Notes: generated by a model from the letters alone, not told the origin. Positions 18,509 through 28,778 are shown, numbered from the stretch's first letter. The stretch: DNA of 36,812 nucleotides from a bacterium (GCA_018401295.1 JAGYLJ010000007.1:1-36812), one strand, 5' to 3'. Numbers and translations are program-made.

Positions 18509-21250
18509 TTAAGAATTATATCGAGATATTATGTTTTTTTCCACCACCTCTCTTTCGGTACCGTATTTTAGACTACTGAGTTCTTTTAGTTGTTCAGCTA
18601 TTTCTGGGTTGCCTCTTTGAGAATCGACGGTTCGAATATTAAAAGGGGTCTGGGGTTGCCCATTAGCTAAAATTTTGAGGTAGGCTTCTCTGTTGTCTAA
18701 ATTGGCAATATCTTTAGCTTCAAAAGTTGGTTCAAATTGTTTAGCGAGATATTCCGCGTCGTCATTTGAAACTCGGAAGACTGCCATGGAACCGACGTTA
18801 CCGAAGACAGAGTTTTTAATTCCTTCGTCTAGTTGGGCAATAAATTGGTGTGCCATATTTAGGGATAATTTATATTTTCGTGCCTCAGATAAAATAACGG
18901 AAATAGATTCAGTTGTAACATTTTGGAATTCATCAATATATAGGTAGAAATTGGGTGGTGGGGTGCTGGCGTCAACTCGGGAAAGAGCTGCCATTGTAAT
19001 TTTTCCGACGATAATTAGTCCTAGTAGATGAGAGTTAATCTCACCTAGGCGTCCTTTACTTAGGTTGACTAGCAAAATTTTCTTCTGATCCATTATTTCT
19101 CTAAAATTAAAGGAAGATTTTCCTTGGGCGACAATCGGTCGCATAAAGTCATTACTTAAAAAGACATCAAATTTATTGGTAATATATGGAATCATATTTT
19201 TCAGAGAAAGATCACCCTCGCTTTTTTCTGCAATTTCTCTCCAGAACTGAACAACAGTTAGGTTTTTACATTTAGCTAGTTTTTCTTTTCTAAACTCAGC
19301 GTTAGACAAGACTTTAGGGATGTCTAATAAAGTGCCTTTATCTGCTGGATCATCTATCACTAATAGAACAGCATTTCTGAAATACTGTTCAAACATTGGC
19401 CCACCAGATGTCTTCATATCAAATAATTTATTAAAGATAGATAACATTTCATTTACCACAAAAGTTTTTTGTTCGGGATGATTAGCATCATATTCCAACA
19501 TATTCAAACCCATAGGATACTCCATGTTGGCTGGGTCAAAGTAAATAACATCCTCGTATCTTTCTCGGGGAATATTGGCTAAAACAGTCTGGATGTCGGA
19601 TCCGTGGGGATCGATGTAACAGACTCCTTCGCCGTTTTGGATATCCTGAGCAATCATATTCATTAAGAGGCCAGTCTTACCTGTTCCTGTTTGCCCAATC
19701 ACATAAAAATGGCGTAATCGATCTTCTGGTCCGATGTAGATATTACTTTCCATATTGTGGTAAGTATTAGTTCCTAGTAGTGTACCCTGTTTTGGTAGAT
19801 ACATAGGAGCTGGAGCGGTTTTAGCTTTGGTATGTTTAAGCTGGTGGGACGCTTTCATCCCAGTGTTAGGTAGATGGAATATCGTGGTAATCTCCTTGAG
19901 ATTGAGAGGAATGATTTGTTTTTTATTAAATCCTCGGAACGAAAAATCATGAAGGAGTTTTTTTAGATTACTTTTCTTTAATTCCTTGAAAACGATTTTA
20001 TTACCATTTGAATTTTCAAATTGGTTAAAAGAGGCTTCCATGTCGGCTAAAATATTATCAGCCCGGTCTTGAGTTTGAGCAGAACTAACTAAGCGGATAT
20101 TGGTTTGGATAATAGGACTAGCAATTTTAGTTTTTATGTTTTCCACCAACTCATCATCAATGGTCGGGTTGGTGTCCTTGATTTTTGAAGAGCTAAGGAA
20201 GATATCTTTAAACGACTTCGTTAAACCTCCTGCTAATGTTTCTGGAATATCCAGAGCTTTTGATGGAGAGTCTCCTTTTTGAATTTTTGTAAGAGCTTCT
20301 TTATATTTTTGATTGTAGGAATTTTTTTCAGAATTAAAAATTATTTGAATAGCTGCTCCCTCTTCTTTGTTTATTTTTGAAAATGAACTGAGAACAATAT
20401 TAAGTGGGTCATAGTCAAAATCGTCGTAGGTTTTGAGTGGATAAACTGGTTTTTTGGCTAAGGATAACTGCGAACCAGCAAAGGCATAATTTTCAGTGAA
20501 AATATTATAATCATCTTTAGCTTCCTCTACCCTGGCTTCTGAAAAAATAGATAAAATTTGTTTTTCAAATAGATCTTCCTTGCCGCTTGGAATAGAAATG
20601 TAGAAAACAACCTCATCCTCATTATTAGCTATGGCGATTTCTAAACTAAAATAATTAGTATATTTATTTTTACTATCGGACACTGATAACATTCCTGCAT
20701 AGAATTGTTCCATTAGAGAAATTAATTCCTTGAGAGTTTTTTCTGGTGTCTCTCCGTTGTTGGGTAAAGAAACTTCATAGAGAGTCATTTTAAGTATTTC
20801 AAAGAGTGGAGATTTTTCTGGAAGATTTTTAATGGAATGACCTTTTTTAATATATTGAACTAGAAAGCGATGAAAATCATCTTCAAGAGCAGAGTCTCCT
20901 GTTTGCTGGAGGACGGTTAGAGTATTTTTAATTCCTTGCTCTTCGAGTATTCCTAAAAGTTCCCCAATTTTTTCATCACTGGAACGAGGTTCTAAATCAA
21001 GCACGATAGCCTCAGTATTTTTTTCATTGATGCGATGTCCTTCTGTCAGTATCTCTTGAGGTTTAACTTCTGCATATTGTTGGAGAGTTTCCTTGGTGAC
21101 TTCTGCTTGGCTCTCTTGTTTCTCCAGACTAGAGCCTCTCAGAGCTTCTTCTTTTAATTTTATTTGTTTTTTTAAAAAATTTAATTCTTCTTGCGGTGAA
21201 TTAAATTTACCAATACCCTCGAATAGGTTTTGTTCAGGTAGTTTTTCCAT
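18509..21250 (-). CDS. TraG/VirD4/TraD-like T4SS coupling ATPase; start revised from 21298
   Basis: YVIGQTGTGKTGLLMNMIAQDI, YIDPHGSDIQTVL, YLYIDEFQNVTTESI; -10 TATAAT (21258-21263) lies between the two Met options. Confidence 0.88.
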   Translation of the reverse strand: MEKLPEQNLFEGIGKFNSPQEELNFLKKQIKLKEEALRGSSLEKQESQAEVTKETLQQYAEVKPQEILTEGHRINEKNTEAIVLDLEPRSSDEKIGELLGILEEQGIKNTLTVLQQTGDSALEDDFHRFLVQYIKKGHSIKNLPEKSPLFEILKMTLYEVSLPNNGETPEKTLKELISLMEQFYAGMLSVSDSKNKYTNYFSLEIAIANNEDEVVFYISIPSGKEDLFEKQILSIFSEARVEEAKDDYNIFTENYAFAGSQLSLAKKPVYPLKTYDDFDYDPLNIVLSSFSKINKEEGAAIQIIFNSEKNSYNQKYKEALTKIQKGDSPSKALDIPETLAGGLTKSFKDIFLSSSKIKDTNPTIDDELVENIKTKIASPIIQTNIRLVSSAQTQDRADNILADMEASFNQFENSNGNKIVFKELKKSNLKKLLHDFSFRGFNKKQIIPLNLKEITTIFHLPNTGMKASHQLKHTKAKTAPAPMYLPKQGTLLGTNTYHNMESNIYIGPEDRLRHFYVIGQTGTGKTGLLMNMIAQDIQNGEGVCYIDPHGSDIQTVLANIPRERYEDVIYFDPANMEYPMGLNMLEYDANHPEQKTFVVNEMLSIFNKLFDMKTSGGPMFEQYFRNAVLLVIDDPADKGTLLDIPKVLSNAEFRKEKLAKCKNLTVVQFWREIAEKSEGDLSLKNMIPYITNKFDVFLSNDFMRPIVAQGKSSFNFREIMDQKKILLVNLSKGRLGEINSHLLGLIIVGKITMAALSRVDASTPPPNFYLYIDEFQNVTTESISVILSEARKYKLSLNMAHQFIAQLDEGIKNSVFGNVGSMAVFRVSNDDAEYLAKQFEPTFEAKDIANLDNREAYLKILANGQPQTPFNIRTVDSQRGNPEIAEQLKELSSLKYGTEREVVEKNIISRYNS

Positions 21251-21257
21251 AATAATA

Positions 21258-21263
21258 ATTATA
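21258..21263 (-). promoter_or_regulatory. -10 box TATAAT 7 nt upstream of TraG-like start
   Basis: Sequence. Confidence 0.5.
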
Positions 21264-21384
21264 CAGGATTCATTTTTTATTGCATATTTCTTATCCACAA
21301 ATTATTTTTTAGGGAGTTGACTGGGGAGGTGGAATTGGTAAAATTAAAGAGTTGAATTATAAAATATTAGAAGGAATAAAAGCG

Positions 21385-21412
21385 TTGACTTTTTCCTTTA
21401 TTAACATATAAT
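21385..21412 (+). promoter_or_regulatory. Promoter TTGACT-16-TATAAT
   Basis: Upstream of LysM/M23 gene. Confidence 0.6.
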
Positions 21413-21525
21413 TCAGCGGTGGTTAGTAAAGTTGGTAGATGTGACAGAATGGTTAAAAATTAACATTTAGGCTTATTTTACTTAAGAAAAAAGATCCTAT
21501 TTTACCCGGTAGAGGGCTAAAACAG

Positions 21526-22593
21526 GTGACAAAATCAGTTTTTAAACAACTTTTAACAAGTAGTACTATATTTAGTATTCTTTTTGTATCTACCCTCTTA
21601 AATACCCCTTTTGTAGCTAATGCAGGGGTTTTTTCTTTTGTTACCGGTTTATTGACAGGAAAAGAGGAGTTTTTGAGGGATAATAATAGCGATAATTCTC
21701 AAAATATGGCTTTATTAAAGGCTGTAGTGAGTTTCAACCCTAGTCCTTCCGTAGGAGGTGGTGGGACGACTATTGATGGATCAGCTCTCGTGGCAGAGTC
21801 TGGCCCTTCTGGAACTATGGCGAATATTGGAGATAGGCCAACTTCAGACAGAATTGCTACTTATATAGTCAGAAAAGGCGATACTTTAGGCCAAATTGCT
21901 GATATGTTTGGTGTGACCGTAGGGACAATTTTTTGGTCAAATGATATAAAACAAGGGGATTTAATAAAAGAAGGTCAGGTTTTAAGTATTTTGCCTATAA
22001 GTGGAATTAAACACACTATCGTAAAAGGTGACACTTTAGCCAGTGTGGTTAAAAAATATAGCGGAGATTTAAAAGAAACGTTGCAGTATAACGCTTTATC
22101 AGACGAAAGTGTCTTGGCAGTAGGCGATGAAATTATTATCCCAGGAGGAGAAACTCCGATACCTAAGGCTGTAAAGGCCTTAGGCATGGAAGAACTTATA
22201 CGTTTGAACCAGGTGAATGTTCGGGGTACCGGGGGGCCTGATTATTCTAGTTATTATATTAGGCCAATTATAGGAGGTAAGATTTCACAAGGATTACATG
22301 GTTATAACGCTGTTGATTTTGCAGTCCCTCTTGGTACCCCTATTTTTGCAGCTGCTTCGGGTGAGGTTATTATATCTAAGGATAATGGTTACTGGAATGG
22401 TGGTTATGGTAACTATGTTGTTATTAAACATGATAATGGGACACAAACCCTTTATGCACATAACAGTAAGAATATTGTTTGGGTCGGTTCCCAAGTAGTC
22501 CAAGGACAAGTTATTGCTTATATTGGTTCAACCGGGCGCTCAACTGGACCCCATGTCCACTTTGAGGTGCGTGGTGCTAAAAATCCTTTTTAA
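21526..22593 (+). CDS. LysM-containing M23 family metallopeptidase (GTG start)
   Basis: Two LysM repeats (YIVRKGDTLGQIADMFGV; HTIVKGDTLASVVKKYSG), YGNYVVIKHDNGTQTLYAH...STGRSTGPHVHFEVR. Confidence 0.93.
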   Translation: MTKSVFKQLLTSSTIFSILFVSTLLNTPFVANAGVFSFVTGLLTGKEEFLRDNNSDNSQNMALLKAVVSFNPSPSVGGGGTTIDGSALVAESGPSGTMANIGDRPTSDRIATYIVRKGDTLGQIADMFGVTVGTIFWSNDIKQGDLIKEGQVLSILPISGIKHTIVKGDTLASVVKKYSGDLKETLQYNALSDESVLAVGDEIIIPGGETPIPKAVKALGMEELIRLNQVNVRGTGGPDYSSYYIRPIIGGKISQGLHGYNAVDFAVPLGTPIFAAASGEVIISKDNGYWNGGYGNYVVIKHDNGTQTLYAHNSKNIVWVGSQVVQGQVIAYIGSTGRSTGPHVHFEVRGAKNPF

Positions 22594-22629
22594 ATAAATT
22601 CGGAGATTTTTATTTTTATTGAAAAATAA

Positions 22630-22663
22630 AAAAACCGTGGGTGTTAGATATCCACGGTTTTTG
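22630..22663 (+). terminator. Intrinsic terminator
   Basis: AAAACCGTGG...CCACGGTTTTT. Confidence 0.8.
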
Positions 22664-22682
22664 TTTTGTAAATGATTTTGTA

Positions 22683-22876
22683 TTAGATAGATATTTTTTT
22701 ATCAACTAATCGATGTTTATAAGTTAGCCCACCTGCTTCAGGCCCACACCATTCAATAGGATCACTGGCAGTCGGGATATAAGCAACTTTAAGATTTTTT
22801 TACGGTCAGTAAACTCTTGAAAGGCTTTTTCTAAAGTTGGATTGGAAATGCCGCTGGATGTAAGGAGTAATTTCAC
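22683..22876 (-). pseudogene. Truncated, frameshifted fragment of peptidase S51 / dipeptidase E family
   Basis: KLLLTSSGISNPTLEKAFQEFTDRKKI then, after a shift in an A7 tract, KVAYIPTASDPIEWCGPEAGGLTYKHRLVDKKIS*. Confidence 0.7.
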
Positions 22877-22951
22877 ACATTGAGTATGTCAAATTTTTTT
22901 TGAATTCAATAATCTGTGTATTAAAATGTTGTTTATTCATTTTTTTTGAAT

Positions 22952-22977
22952 AATTAGTGCAGTTAACTGCACTAATT
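22952..22977. promoter_or_regulatory. 26-bp perfect palindrome AATTAGTGCAGTTAACTGCACTAATT, trp-operator-like
   Basis: Identical to the 23491-23516 core. Confidence 0.85.
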
Positions 22978-23033
22978 TATAAATAAGTTGTAATTTAAAA
23001 TTAGAAAAATTTTAAACAAGGATTAAATAAAAA

Positions 23034-23474
23034 TTAATTTAGATCTTCTTGGATATCATATTTCCCATACAGCTCATCTAAAAACTTCCATCTACCCTTT
23101 CCGACAATTGGAGGCATTCCCATTCTGAGCACAATATCCATTTCTGTCCAAAAAGTTTTCCTGTTTTTCTTTTGCTTAACTATTTCTAAAATATTTTCAT
23201 ATTCTTCTAAATCAATTTTTATGGCCATTTTCCTGATTGTAGCAATACTTACATTTAAAACTTTATGGATACGATACCATGACATTTTTTCGTATAACAT
23301 AAAAATAATTGAAAACCTTTTGGCTAAAACAACTTTTTCAGAATAGGTAAGTAATTCACCCAAAAAATAATTGATTGAATTTTTAGTATTTAGATTATAA
23401 ATAGTTTCAACTAGCCGATCGTTCATCTTATTGAAAACGCTATCCTCTAATTTCTTTTTTGAAATATTTACCAC
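23034..23474 (-). CDS. TrpR-like (YerC/YecD-type) transcriptional regulator, GTG start
   Basis: LLTYSEKVVLAKRFSIIFMLYEKMSWYRIHKVLNVSIATIRKM. Confidence 0.75.
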   Translation of the reverse strand: MVNISKKKLEDSVFNKMNDRLVETIYNLNTKNSINYFLGELLTYSEKVVLAKRFSIIFMLYEKMSWYRIHKVLNVSIATIRKMAIKIDLEEYENILEIVKQKKNRKTFWTEMDIVLRMGMPPIVGKGRWKFLDELYGKYDIQEDLN

Positions 23475-23485
23475 ATATAAATTAT

Positions 23486-23521
23486 AACATAATTAGTGCA
23501 GTTAACTGCACTAATTATGTT
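23486..23521. promoter_or_regulatory. 36-bp perfect palindrome AACATAATTAGTGCAGTTAACTGCACTAATTATGTT overlapping the TrpR-like promoter
   Basis: Read directly; -10 TATAAT at 23481-23486 abuts it. Confidence 0.9.
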
Positions 23522-23565
23522 GAATTATGTTGGTTGGTGTCCTGCCATCTTTGGGTAATCCATTT

Positions 23566-25119
23566 CTATAAAAGATTTTTGGGTCGGTATTGGAGGGCTT
23601 CTAGAATATGGTTAGAAGTTATTTGACTTTCTCTTTCTATGTCTGCGATGGTTCTGGCGAGTTTGATTATCTTATGATAAGCACGAGCAGATAAACCTAG
23701 CTGTGAGGCTGACTGGTTTAGAATAGTTTGAGTTTGTTTGTCTAGTGTGATGAGATTCTCGATATCTTTAGCGGACATATTACTATTGGTATTAGTTGTA
23801 GAATTCTTAAATCTTTCTTTCTGAATTTTTCTAGCATTGGAGACTCTTTTTTGAATGACGTCAGTTTTTTCCGAGTTACTATCTTTCTGTGAAAGTTTTT
23901 CATGTTTGATATTAGAAACTTCCACCCACATATCTATTCTATCGACAATTGGTCCGGAGATTTTTCTTTGGTATCTAAGCAAAGAAGATGGTGCACAGGT
24001 ACATTCTTTTTCTGTTCCATAATTTCCGCAAGGGCAAGGGTTCATGGTGGCAATTAAAATAAAATCGGCAGGAAAAGTAGTTGACCCTTTTGAACGAGAA
24101 ATATTTATTATACCGTCTTCTAACGGTTGGCGTAGTGCTTCAATAGCCCGTTTTTCAAATTCTGGAAATTCATCAAGGAAAAGAACTCCTTTATGAGCCA
24201 TCGTGACCTCTCCTGGTTTTGGTGTCGTCCCTCCCCCGACGAGAGAAATATAAGAGGCCGTGTGATGAGGGGAACGAAAAGGTGGGTGGGTAATTAATTC
24301 ACCTTTCAATAGACCTGCCACAGAATGTATAGAAGTGGTTTCCAAGATTTCTTCAAAAGAAAGAGGAGGTAAAATATTACAAAAAGCTTTGGCTAACATC
24401 GTTTTGCCTGTGCCTGGTGGTCCGTACATAGCAATGTTGTGACCTCCTGAAGCTGCAATTTCTAAACCACGTTTGGCCATTTCTTGACCTCTAACATCTG
24501 CAAAATCAATTAATGGAGTTGAATCGGAGGAGTTGATTTCTGTTTGTGGTTGTGGTTTTAATTTTTTATCAATGAGACCCTCTGGTTCTTTTAGGTTTTC
24601 ACTTTTTAGGTGGTTAATTAATTCAATTAAATTTTTAACACCGAATATTTTTATATTATCAATTAAAGCTCCTTCTTTAGCGTTTGCTAAAGGTAAATAA
24701 ACTTCTTGGAATCCTTTTCTTTTGGCTTCCCTCACTAAAGGAAGTGTTCCGTCAATTTGACGAAGTTGGCCATCCAGGGTCAGTTCGCCTAGAAATATTT
24801 TTTTAGTTGAGTCAAAATCAATTTCTTCTGAAGCTAGAAGATAAGCGATGGCTATCCCTAAATCAAAATGAGGGCCCTCTTTCTTAATTTTAGATGGAGC
24901 AAGTGAAGCGATAACTTTTTGGTTTTTTTCTTTAGGTGATTTGAAACCACTATTTTTTATAGCTGCAGATACTCTATCTTTGGATTCTTCAACTGCTTTA
25001 TCAGGGAGCCCAACAATAGAGAAAGCATTAAGTGTGTTTTTAGAAATATCTATTTCAATATCAACGATATATGCTTTAAGCATATTTATTTGGGCTGAAT
25101 GTACTTTAGAGAAATACAT
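23566..25119 (-). CDS. comM: ComM/YifB-family Mg chelatase-like AAA ATPase
   Basis: MYFSKVHSAQ..., GPPGTGKTMLAKAFCNILPPL, FRSPHHTASYISLVGGG, MNPCPCGNYG. Confidence 0.95.
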   Translation of the reverse strand: MYFSKVHSAQINMLKAYIVDIEIDISKNTLNAFSIVGLPDKAVEESKDRVSAAIKNSGFKSPKEKNQKVIASLAPSKIKKEGPHFDLGIAIAYLLASEEIDFDSTKKIFLGELTLDGQLRQIDGTLPLVREAKRKGFQEVYLPLANAKEGALIDNIKIFGVKNLIELINHLKSENLKEPEGLIDKKLKPQPQTEINSSDSTPLIDFADVRGQEMAKRGLEIAASGGHNIAMYGPPGTGKTMLAKAFCNILPPLSFEEILETTSIHSVAGLLKGELITHPPFRSPHHTASYISLVGGGTTPKPGEVTMAHKGVLFLDEFPEFEKRAIEALRQPLEDGIINISRSKGSTTFPADFILIATMNPCPCGNYGTEKECTCAPSSLLRYQRKISGPIVDRIDMWVEVSNIKHEKLSQKDSNSEKTDVIQKRVSNARKIQKERFKNSTTNTNSNMSAKDIENLITLDKQTQTILNQSASQLGLSARAYHKIIKLARTIADIERESQITSNHILEALQYRPKNLL

Positions 25120-25286
25120 AGTAAAAAATTTTTAATTTTATAATTTTTAATTTTATAAATAATGTTTAAATATTTAGTTTTTAATTTTTTTAACAAAAAT
25201 TTATGAAATAAATTTCATATTTAAAAATTATAAATTAGAAAATTATTTAAAAATTACTAAATTAAAAATTACTAAATAACCTCTGG

Positions 25287-25649
25287 CTATTTAGTATGTT
25301 CTATACAAGTGGTTGCTGCTGGATTAGCTTCTAACCTTTTTTCCTCAATTTCTTTTTCACAAATATCACATTTCCCAAATGTGTCGTCATCTATCCTCTG
25401 AAGAGCTTCTTTTACATTATTAAATCTTATCTCTAAATCCCTAAGGATAGCCTGTCTCTCACCAAATTCTTCTTGGTCATCAGCGTTGTCATTTGGGTCG
25501 GAATGGTCATCATTTTCATTTGTTTCGGGATCTCCAACTGTTTCCCAATCAGCCTTATTGTCTGGGTTGATTGTTCCGACTGTTTTTAGTTCTTTTTCTA
25601 AAAGTTCTAATTCTTCCTCTAATTTTTTTTTGTAATAATTTTTGTCCAT
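25287..25649 (-). CDS. DksA/TraR-type zinc finger protein
   Basis: TFGKCDICEKEIEEKRLEANPAATTCIEHTK. Confidence 0.85.
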   Translation of the reverse strand: MDKNYYKKKLEEELELLEKELKTVGTINPDNKADWETVGDPETNENDDHSDPNDNADDQEEFGERQAILRDLEIRFNNVKEALQRIDDDTFGKCDICEKEIEEKRLEANPAATTCIEHTK

Positions 25650-25666
25650 ATTATTTAACAGGGTTA
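25650..25666. repeat. Solo copy of TTATTTAACAGGGTTAA (GIY-YIG flanking repeat)
   Basis: Same 17-mer as at 4433-4449. Confidence 0.8.
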
Positions 25667-25668
25667 AT

Positions 25669-26589
25669 TTATCTTGTATGATAAATAGTTGATAATCTAT
25701 CGAAAATTTCTTGTAACGTTATTTTGTTTGTTGTGATGACTAATGTTTCGCTATCAGGAAAAGAGTAAGCAAACAATATTTTCCCTCCACCATCTAGGAT
25801 TGCACGAACGTCTTTATTTTCAACGACAATATCTTTGAATTGGTAAACACTTTCTCTTAATCTGTTTTTGGAAAAAACGATATTATCTTCAACAAAAATT
25901 GATCCTAAATCCTCAAGGATTGTTGCCTCCCATTTTATTATTTCTGGAAAAGAGTCTTCAAACGATCTTGTTTTGAAAATTAGAAAGGGACTGTTTTGTG
26001 TGGTTGAATGAAAACCGAATGTAAAATTTGGTTCTAAAAATCTTAAAAGAGTGCTGGATACCCTAGCGTCCAATATCTCCATAAATTGATTCGTTTCTAT
26101 TAATGTTTTCCCTGTTTGCGTTCCATCCTCAGCTACACTTCTTTTGGTAAAGTATAGTTGGATTAAGGATCCAAGTGGTATATCTAACCGAGTGACTTCA
26201 TCTTGAACAGATTTTGTCAGTTTTAATTTACTAACGTTTTCAAAAAATAAATCTTTTTGGTACTCAGTGTAGATAATTGGTGTGAATTCTACTTCCTGAA
26301 CTTTGATTACAGGTGTTGGTTTTAGAATGTTTAAAAGAAAGACGGAGGCTACTCCTGCTACTAGTAATATAACGCTGACGATTATGAGAGCTGTGTTTTT
26401 CTTTGTCTCGATTCCTATCTTTTTAAATAGTTGTCTTCGTTTACTCTCTTCTTCAATTACTATCTTAGTGGCGGAAAGGTCTTTACTATTAACAATCTCA
26501 GATAAGTCTCCTTGATAAGTCCTAATAGAAGATTTTTTTTTGTCAGCTATCTCCTTATCATTTTGTTGTTGTGTTTGGTTTGGTTCCAT
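25669..26589 (-). CDS. Single-TM hypothetical protein, 306 aa
   Basis: TM segment TALIIVSVILLVAGVASVFLLNIL; ORF overlaps the pnp end. Confidence 0.65.
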   Translation of the reverse strand: MEPNQTQQQNDKEIADKKKSSIRTYQGDLSEIVNSKDLSATKIVIEEESKRRQLFKKIGIETKKNTALIIVSVILLVAGVASVFLLNILKPTPVIKVQEVEFTPIIYTEYQKDLFFENVSKLKLTKSVQDEVTRLDIPLGSLIQLYFTKRSVAEDGTQTGKTLIETNQFMEILDARVSSTLLRFLEPNFTFGFHSTTQNSPFLIFKTRSFEDSFPEIIKWEATILEDLGSIFVEDNIVFSKNRLRESVYQFKDIVVENKDVRAILDGGGKILFAYSFPDSETLVITTNKITLQEIFDRLSTIYHTR

Positions 26590-28684
26590 TTTCTTTTTTT
26601 ATGAAATTAGGATTGGCGTCTTTAATGGAGAGTTTTATTTTACCCCTTCCATCAGTTTCTTTTATTATAACAGGAACTACCATACCTTCGCGAAGAACTT
26701 TGTTTATATCTTCAACACGGAAGGTAGCGATTTCTGAAACATGAACTAATCCGTCTGTTCTTGGTCCAATCTCCACTACAGCTCCAAAGTCAAAAATTTT
26801 ACTAATTTTGCCTTCAAATCTATCACCTACTGAATAAACCTTTGTAATGGCTTCTATCATTTTTTTGGCATTTTCTACAGCAGTTTGATTTCCTTTTATG
26901 TAAACCTTACCATCATCATTAATATCTATCTCGTCCACACCCATTCTATCTTTGATGTGGTTGATAACCTTTCCTCCTGGTCCAATAACTTCTCCTATTT
27001 GTTCTGGTTTGATTTGTATTTTTATAATTCTAGGAGCGTGTGCATACATTTCTGGTCTTGGTTCGGAAATTTCTTTAGTAATAACATCTAGAATTTCTAA
27101 TCTCGCTTTTTTCGCTCTTTCCAACGCTTCAGAAAGAATTTTAATTGAAATTCCACCGACTTTAACATCCATCTGAACAGCTGTGATACCGTCTTTTGTC
27201 CCCGTCACTTTAAAATCCATATCACCATAATGATCCTCTGGCCCTTGGATGTCAGTTAAAATTTTGTAGTTGTCGTCGTTTTCCATCATTAAACCCATAG
27301 CAATACCAGCTACGGGGGCTTTGATAGGAACTCCTGCGTCCATTAGCGCCAAGGTACTGGCACAGGTTGATGCCATTGATGTCGAACCATTAGAAGCCAT
27401 CGCTTCGGAGACAATTCGTATGGTGTAAGGAAAATCATCTTCTTTTGGAAGAACTGCTAATAGGGCTTTTTCTGCTAAAGCTCCGTGTCCAATCATTCTT
27501 CTATTGGTATTACCTACTTTTCCAGTTTCTCCTGTTGAGAAGGGTGGAAAATTATAATGATGAATATAGCGAACTTCTTCCCCAAGGTCTATTCCATCTA
27601 AAGCTAGAGTATCTCTACGTCCTCCTAGCGATAAAGCTGAAAAAACATGGGTTCCACCTCTGTAGAATATCCCTACCCCGTGTGCCATCTGGGCTATTCC
27701 TCCGGCTTGGGCAGAGAGAGGTCTGATTTGGTCCATGGCTCGTCCGTCTACCCTTCTGTTGTTTTCTAATGCTTCTTTATGAATTAAATTATCAATGGTT
27801 TTTTCAAAGAAACCAAGAGCCAAAGAAATATTTGTCTCCCCTGTTTCCTTTTTAAAACTCTTTATCCAATCGTCTTTTAATTCCTCTATTGTTTCATTTC
27901 CTTTTTTGTTAAAAACCATTTCTTCTAATCTAGGTTCGACTTCTTTTTTAAATAGTTTTAAAGCTTCTTCTGATAATTCTGGTTTTTCTATCGTCAATTT
28001 TTCTTTTCCGATTTCCTTAATGATTCCTTTTTGAAATTCTTGCATCTTTTCAATCTCTTCTGATGCTTTTTGAAAGGCTTTATCTGTTGTTTCGTTATTT
28101 ACTTCGTTTGCTCTAACTTCAATCATATTTATTCGTCCGTCTTTCCCGCAGGCAACTAAATCTAATTTGCCTTCTACTCCTTTGAGAAGAGGATTAACTG
28201 TAAAGTCGTCTGATTCATCTATCCCAATTCTGACTGAACTAACTGGTCCGTTCCAAGGGATATCAGAAGTACCCAATGCTAAAGAAGCCGCATTAATAGC
28301 TAAAATATCAGCGCTATATTCTCCTAACGACAAAACGGTGATAATAATTTGGACTTCGTTTCTTATATAATCTTCAAAAAGAGGTCTAACGGTTCGATCA
28401 ACCATTCTTCCTGTTAAAATGGCGTTTGTGGTTGGTTTGCCTTCCCTCCTCATAAACCTTCCTCCTAAAATTTTTCCTACAGCGTAATATCTTTCTTCAA
28501 ATTCAACTGACAAAGGGAAATAATCCAACCCGTCCTTTTGGTTTTTTGATATAACAGCTGTTGCCATTACCACTGTTTTTTCACAACTCAAAATAACAGA
28601 ACCATTAGCTTGGTTAGTTAAATCGGTAAACTGAGCGGTGATTGTTTTATCTCCAATACTTAACTTATATTCTTTTGTTTGCAT
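26558..28684 (-). CDS. pnp: Polyribonucleotide nucleotidyltransferase (PNPase)
   Basis: RNase PH repeats, KH (IGEVIGPGGKVINHI), S1 (GDRFEGKISKIFDFGAVVEI). Confidence 0.97.
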   Translation of the reverse strand: MQTKEYKLSIGDKTITAQFTDLTNQANGSVILSCEKTVVMATAVISKNQKDGLDYFPLSVEFEERYYAVGKILGGRFMRREGKPTTNAILTGRMVDRTVRPLFEDYIRNEVQIIITVLSLGEYSADILAINAASLALGTSDIPWNGPVSSVRIGIDESDDFTVNPLLKGVEGKLDLVACGKDGRINMIEVRANEVNNETTDKAFQKASEEIEKMQEFQKGIIKEIGKEKLTIEKPELSEEALKLFKKEVEPRLEEMVFNKKGNETIEELKDDWIKSFKKETGETNISLALGFFEKTIDNLIHKEALENNRRVDGRAMDQIRPLSAQAGGIAQMAHGVGIFYRGGTHVFSALSLGGRRDTLALDGIDLGEEVRYIHHYNFPPFSTGETGKVGNTNRRMIGHGALAEKALLAVLPKEDDFPYTIRIVSEAMASNGSTSMASTCASTLALMDAGVPIKAPVAGIAMGLMMENDDNYKILTDIQGPEDHYGDMDFKVTGTKDGITAVQMDVKVGGISIKILSEALERAKKARLEILDVITKEISEPRPEMYAHAPRIIKIQIKPEQIGEVIGPGGKVINHIKDRMGVDEIDINDDGKVYIKGNQTAVENAKKMIEAITKVYSVGDRFEGKISKIFDFGAVVEIGPRTDGLVHVSEIATFRVEDINKVLREGMVVPVIIKETDGRGKIKLSIKDANPNFIKKENGTKPNTTTK

Positions 28685-28731
28685 ATTTTTTACTAAGTTT
28701 TTAGAGAAATTAGGTGTTAGTTGTTAGGAGA

Positions 28732-28778
28732 AAATTTGCAATTAAAGTAATTTTTAAAATTATTTTAATTGCAAATTT
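28732..28778 (-). promoter_or_regulatory. 23-bp near-perfect hairpin in pnp leader
   Basis: AAATTTGCAATTAAAGTAATTTT / AAAATTATTTTAATTGCAAATTT, one mismatch. Confidence 0.75.
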
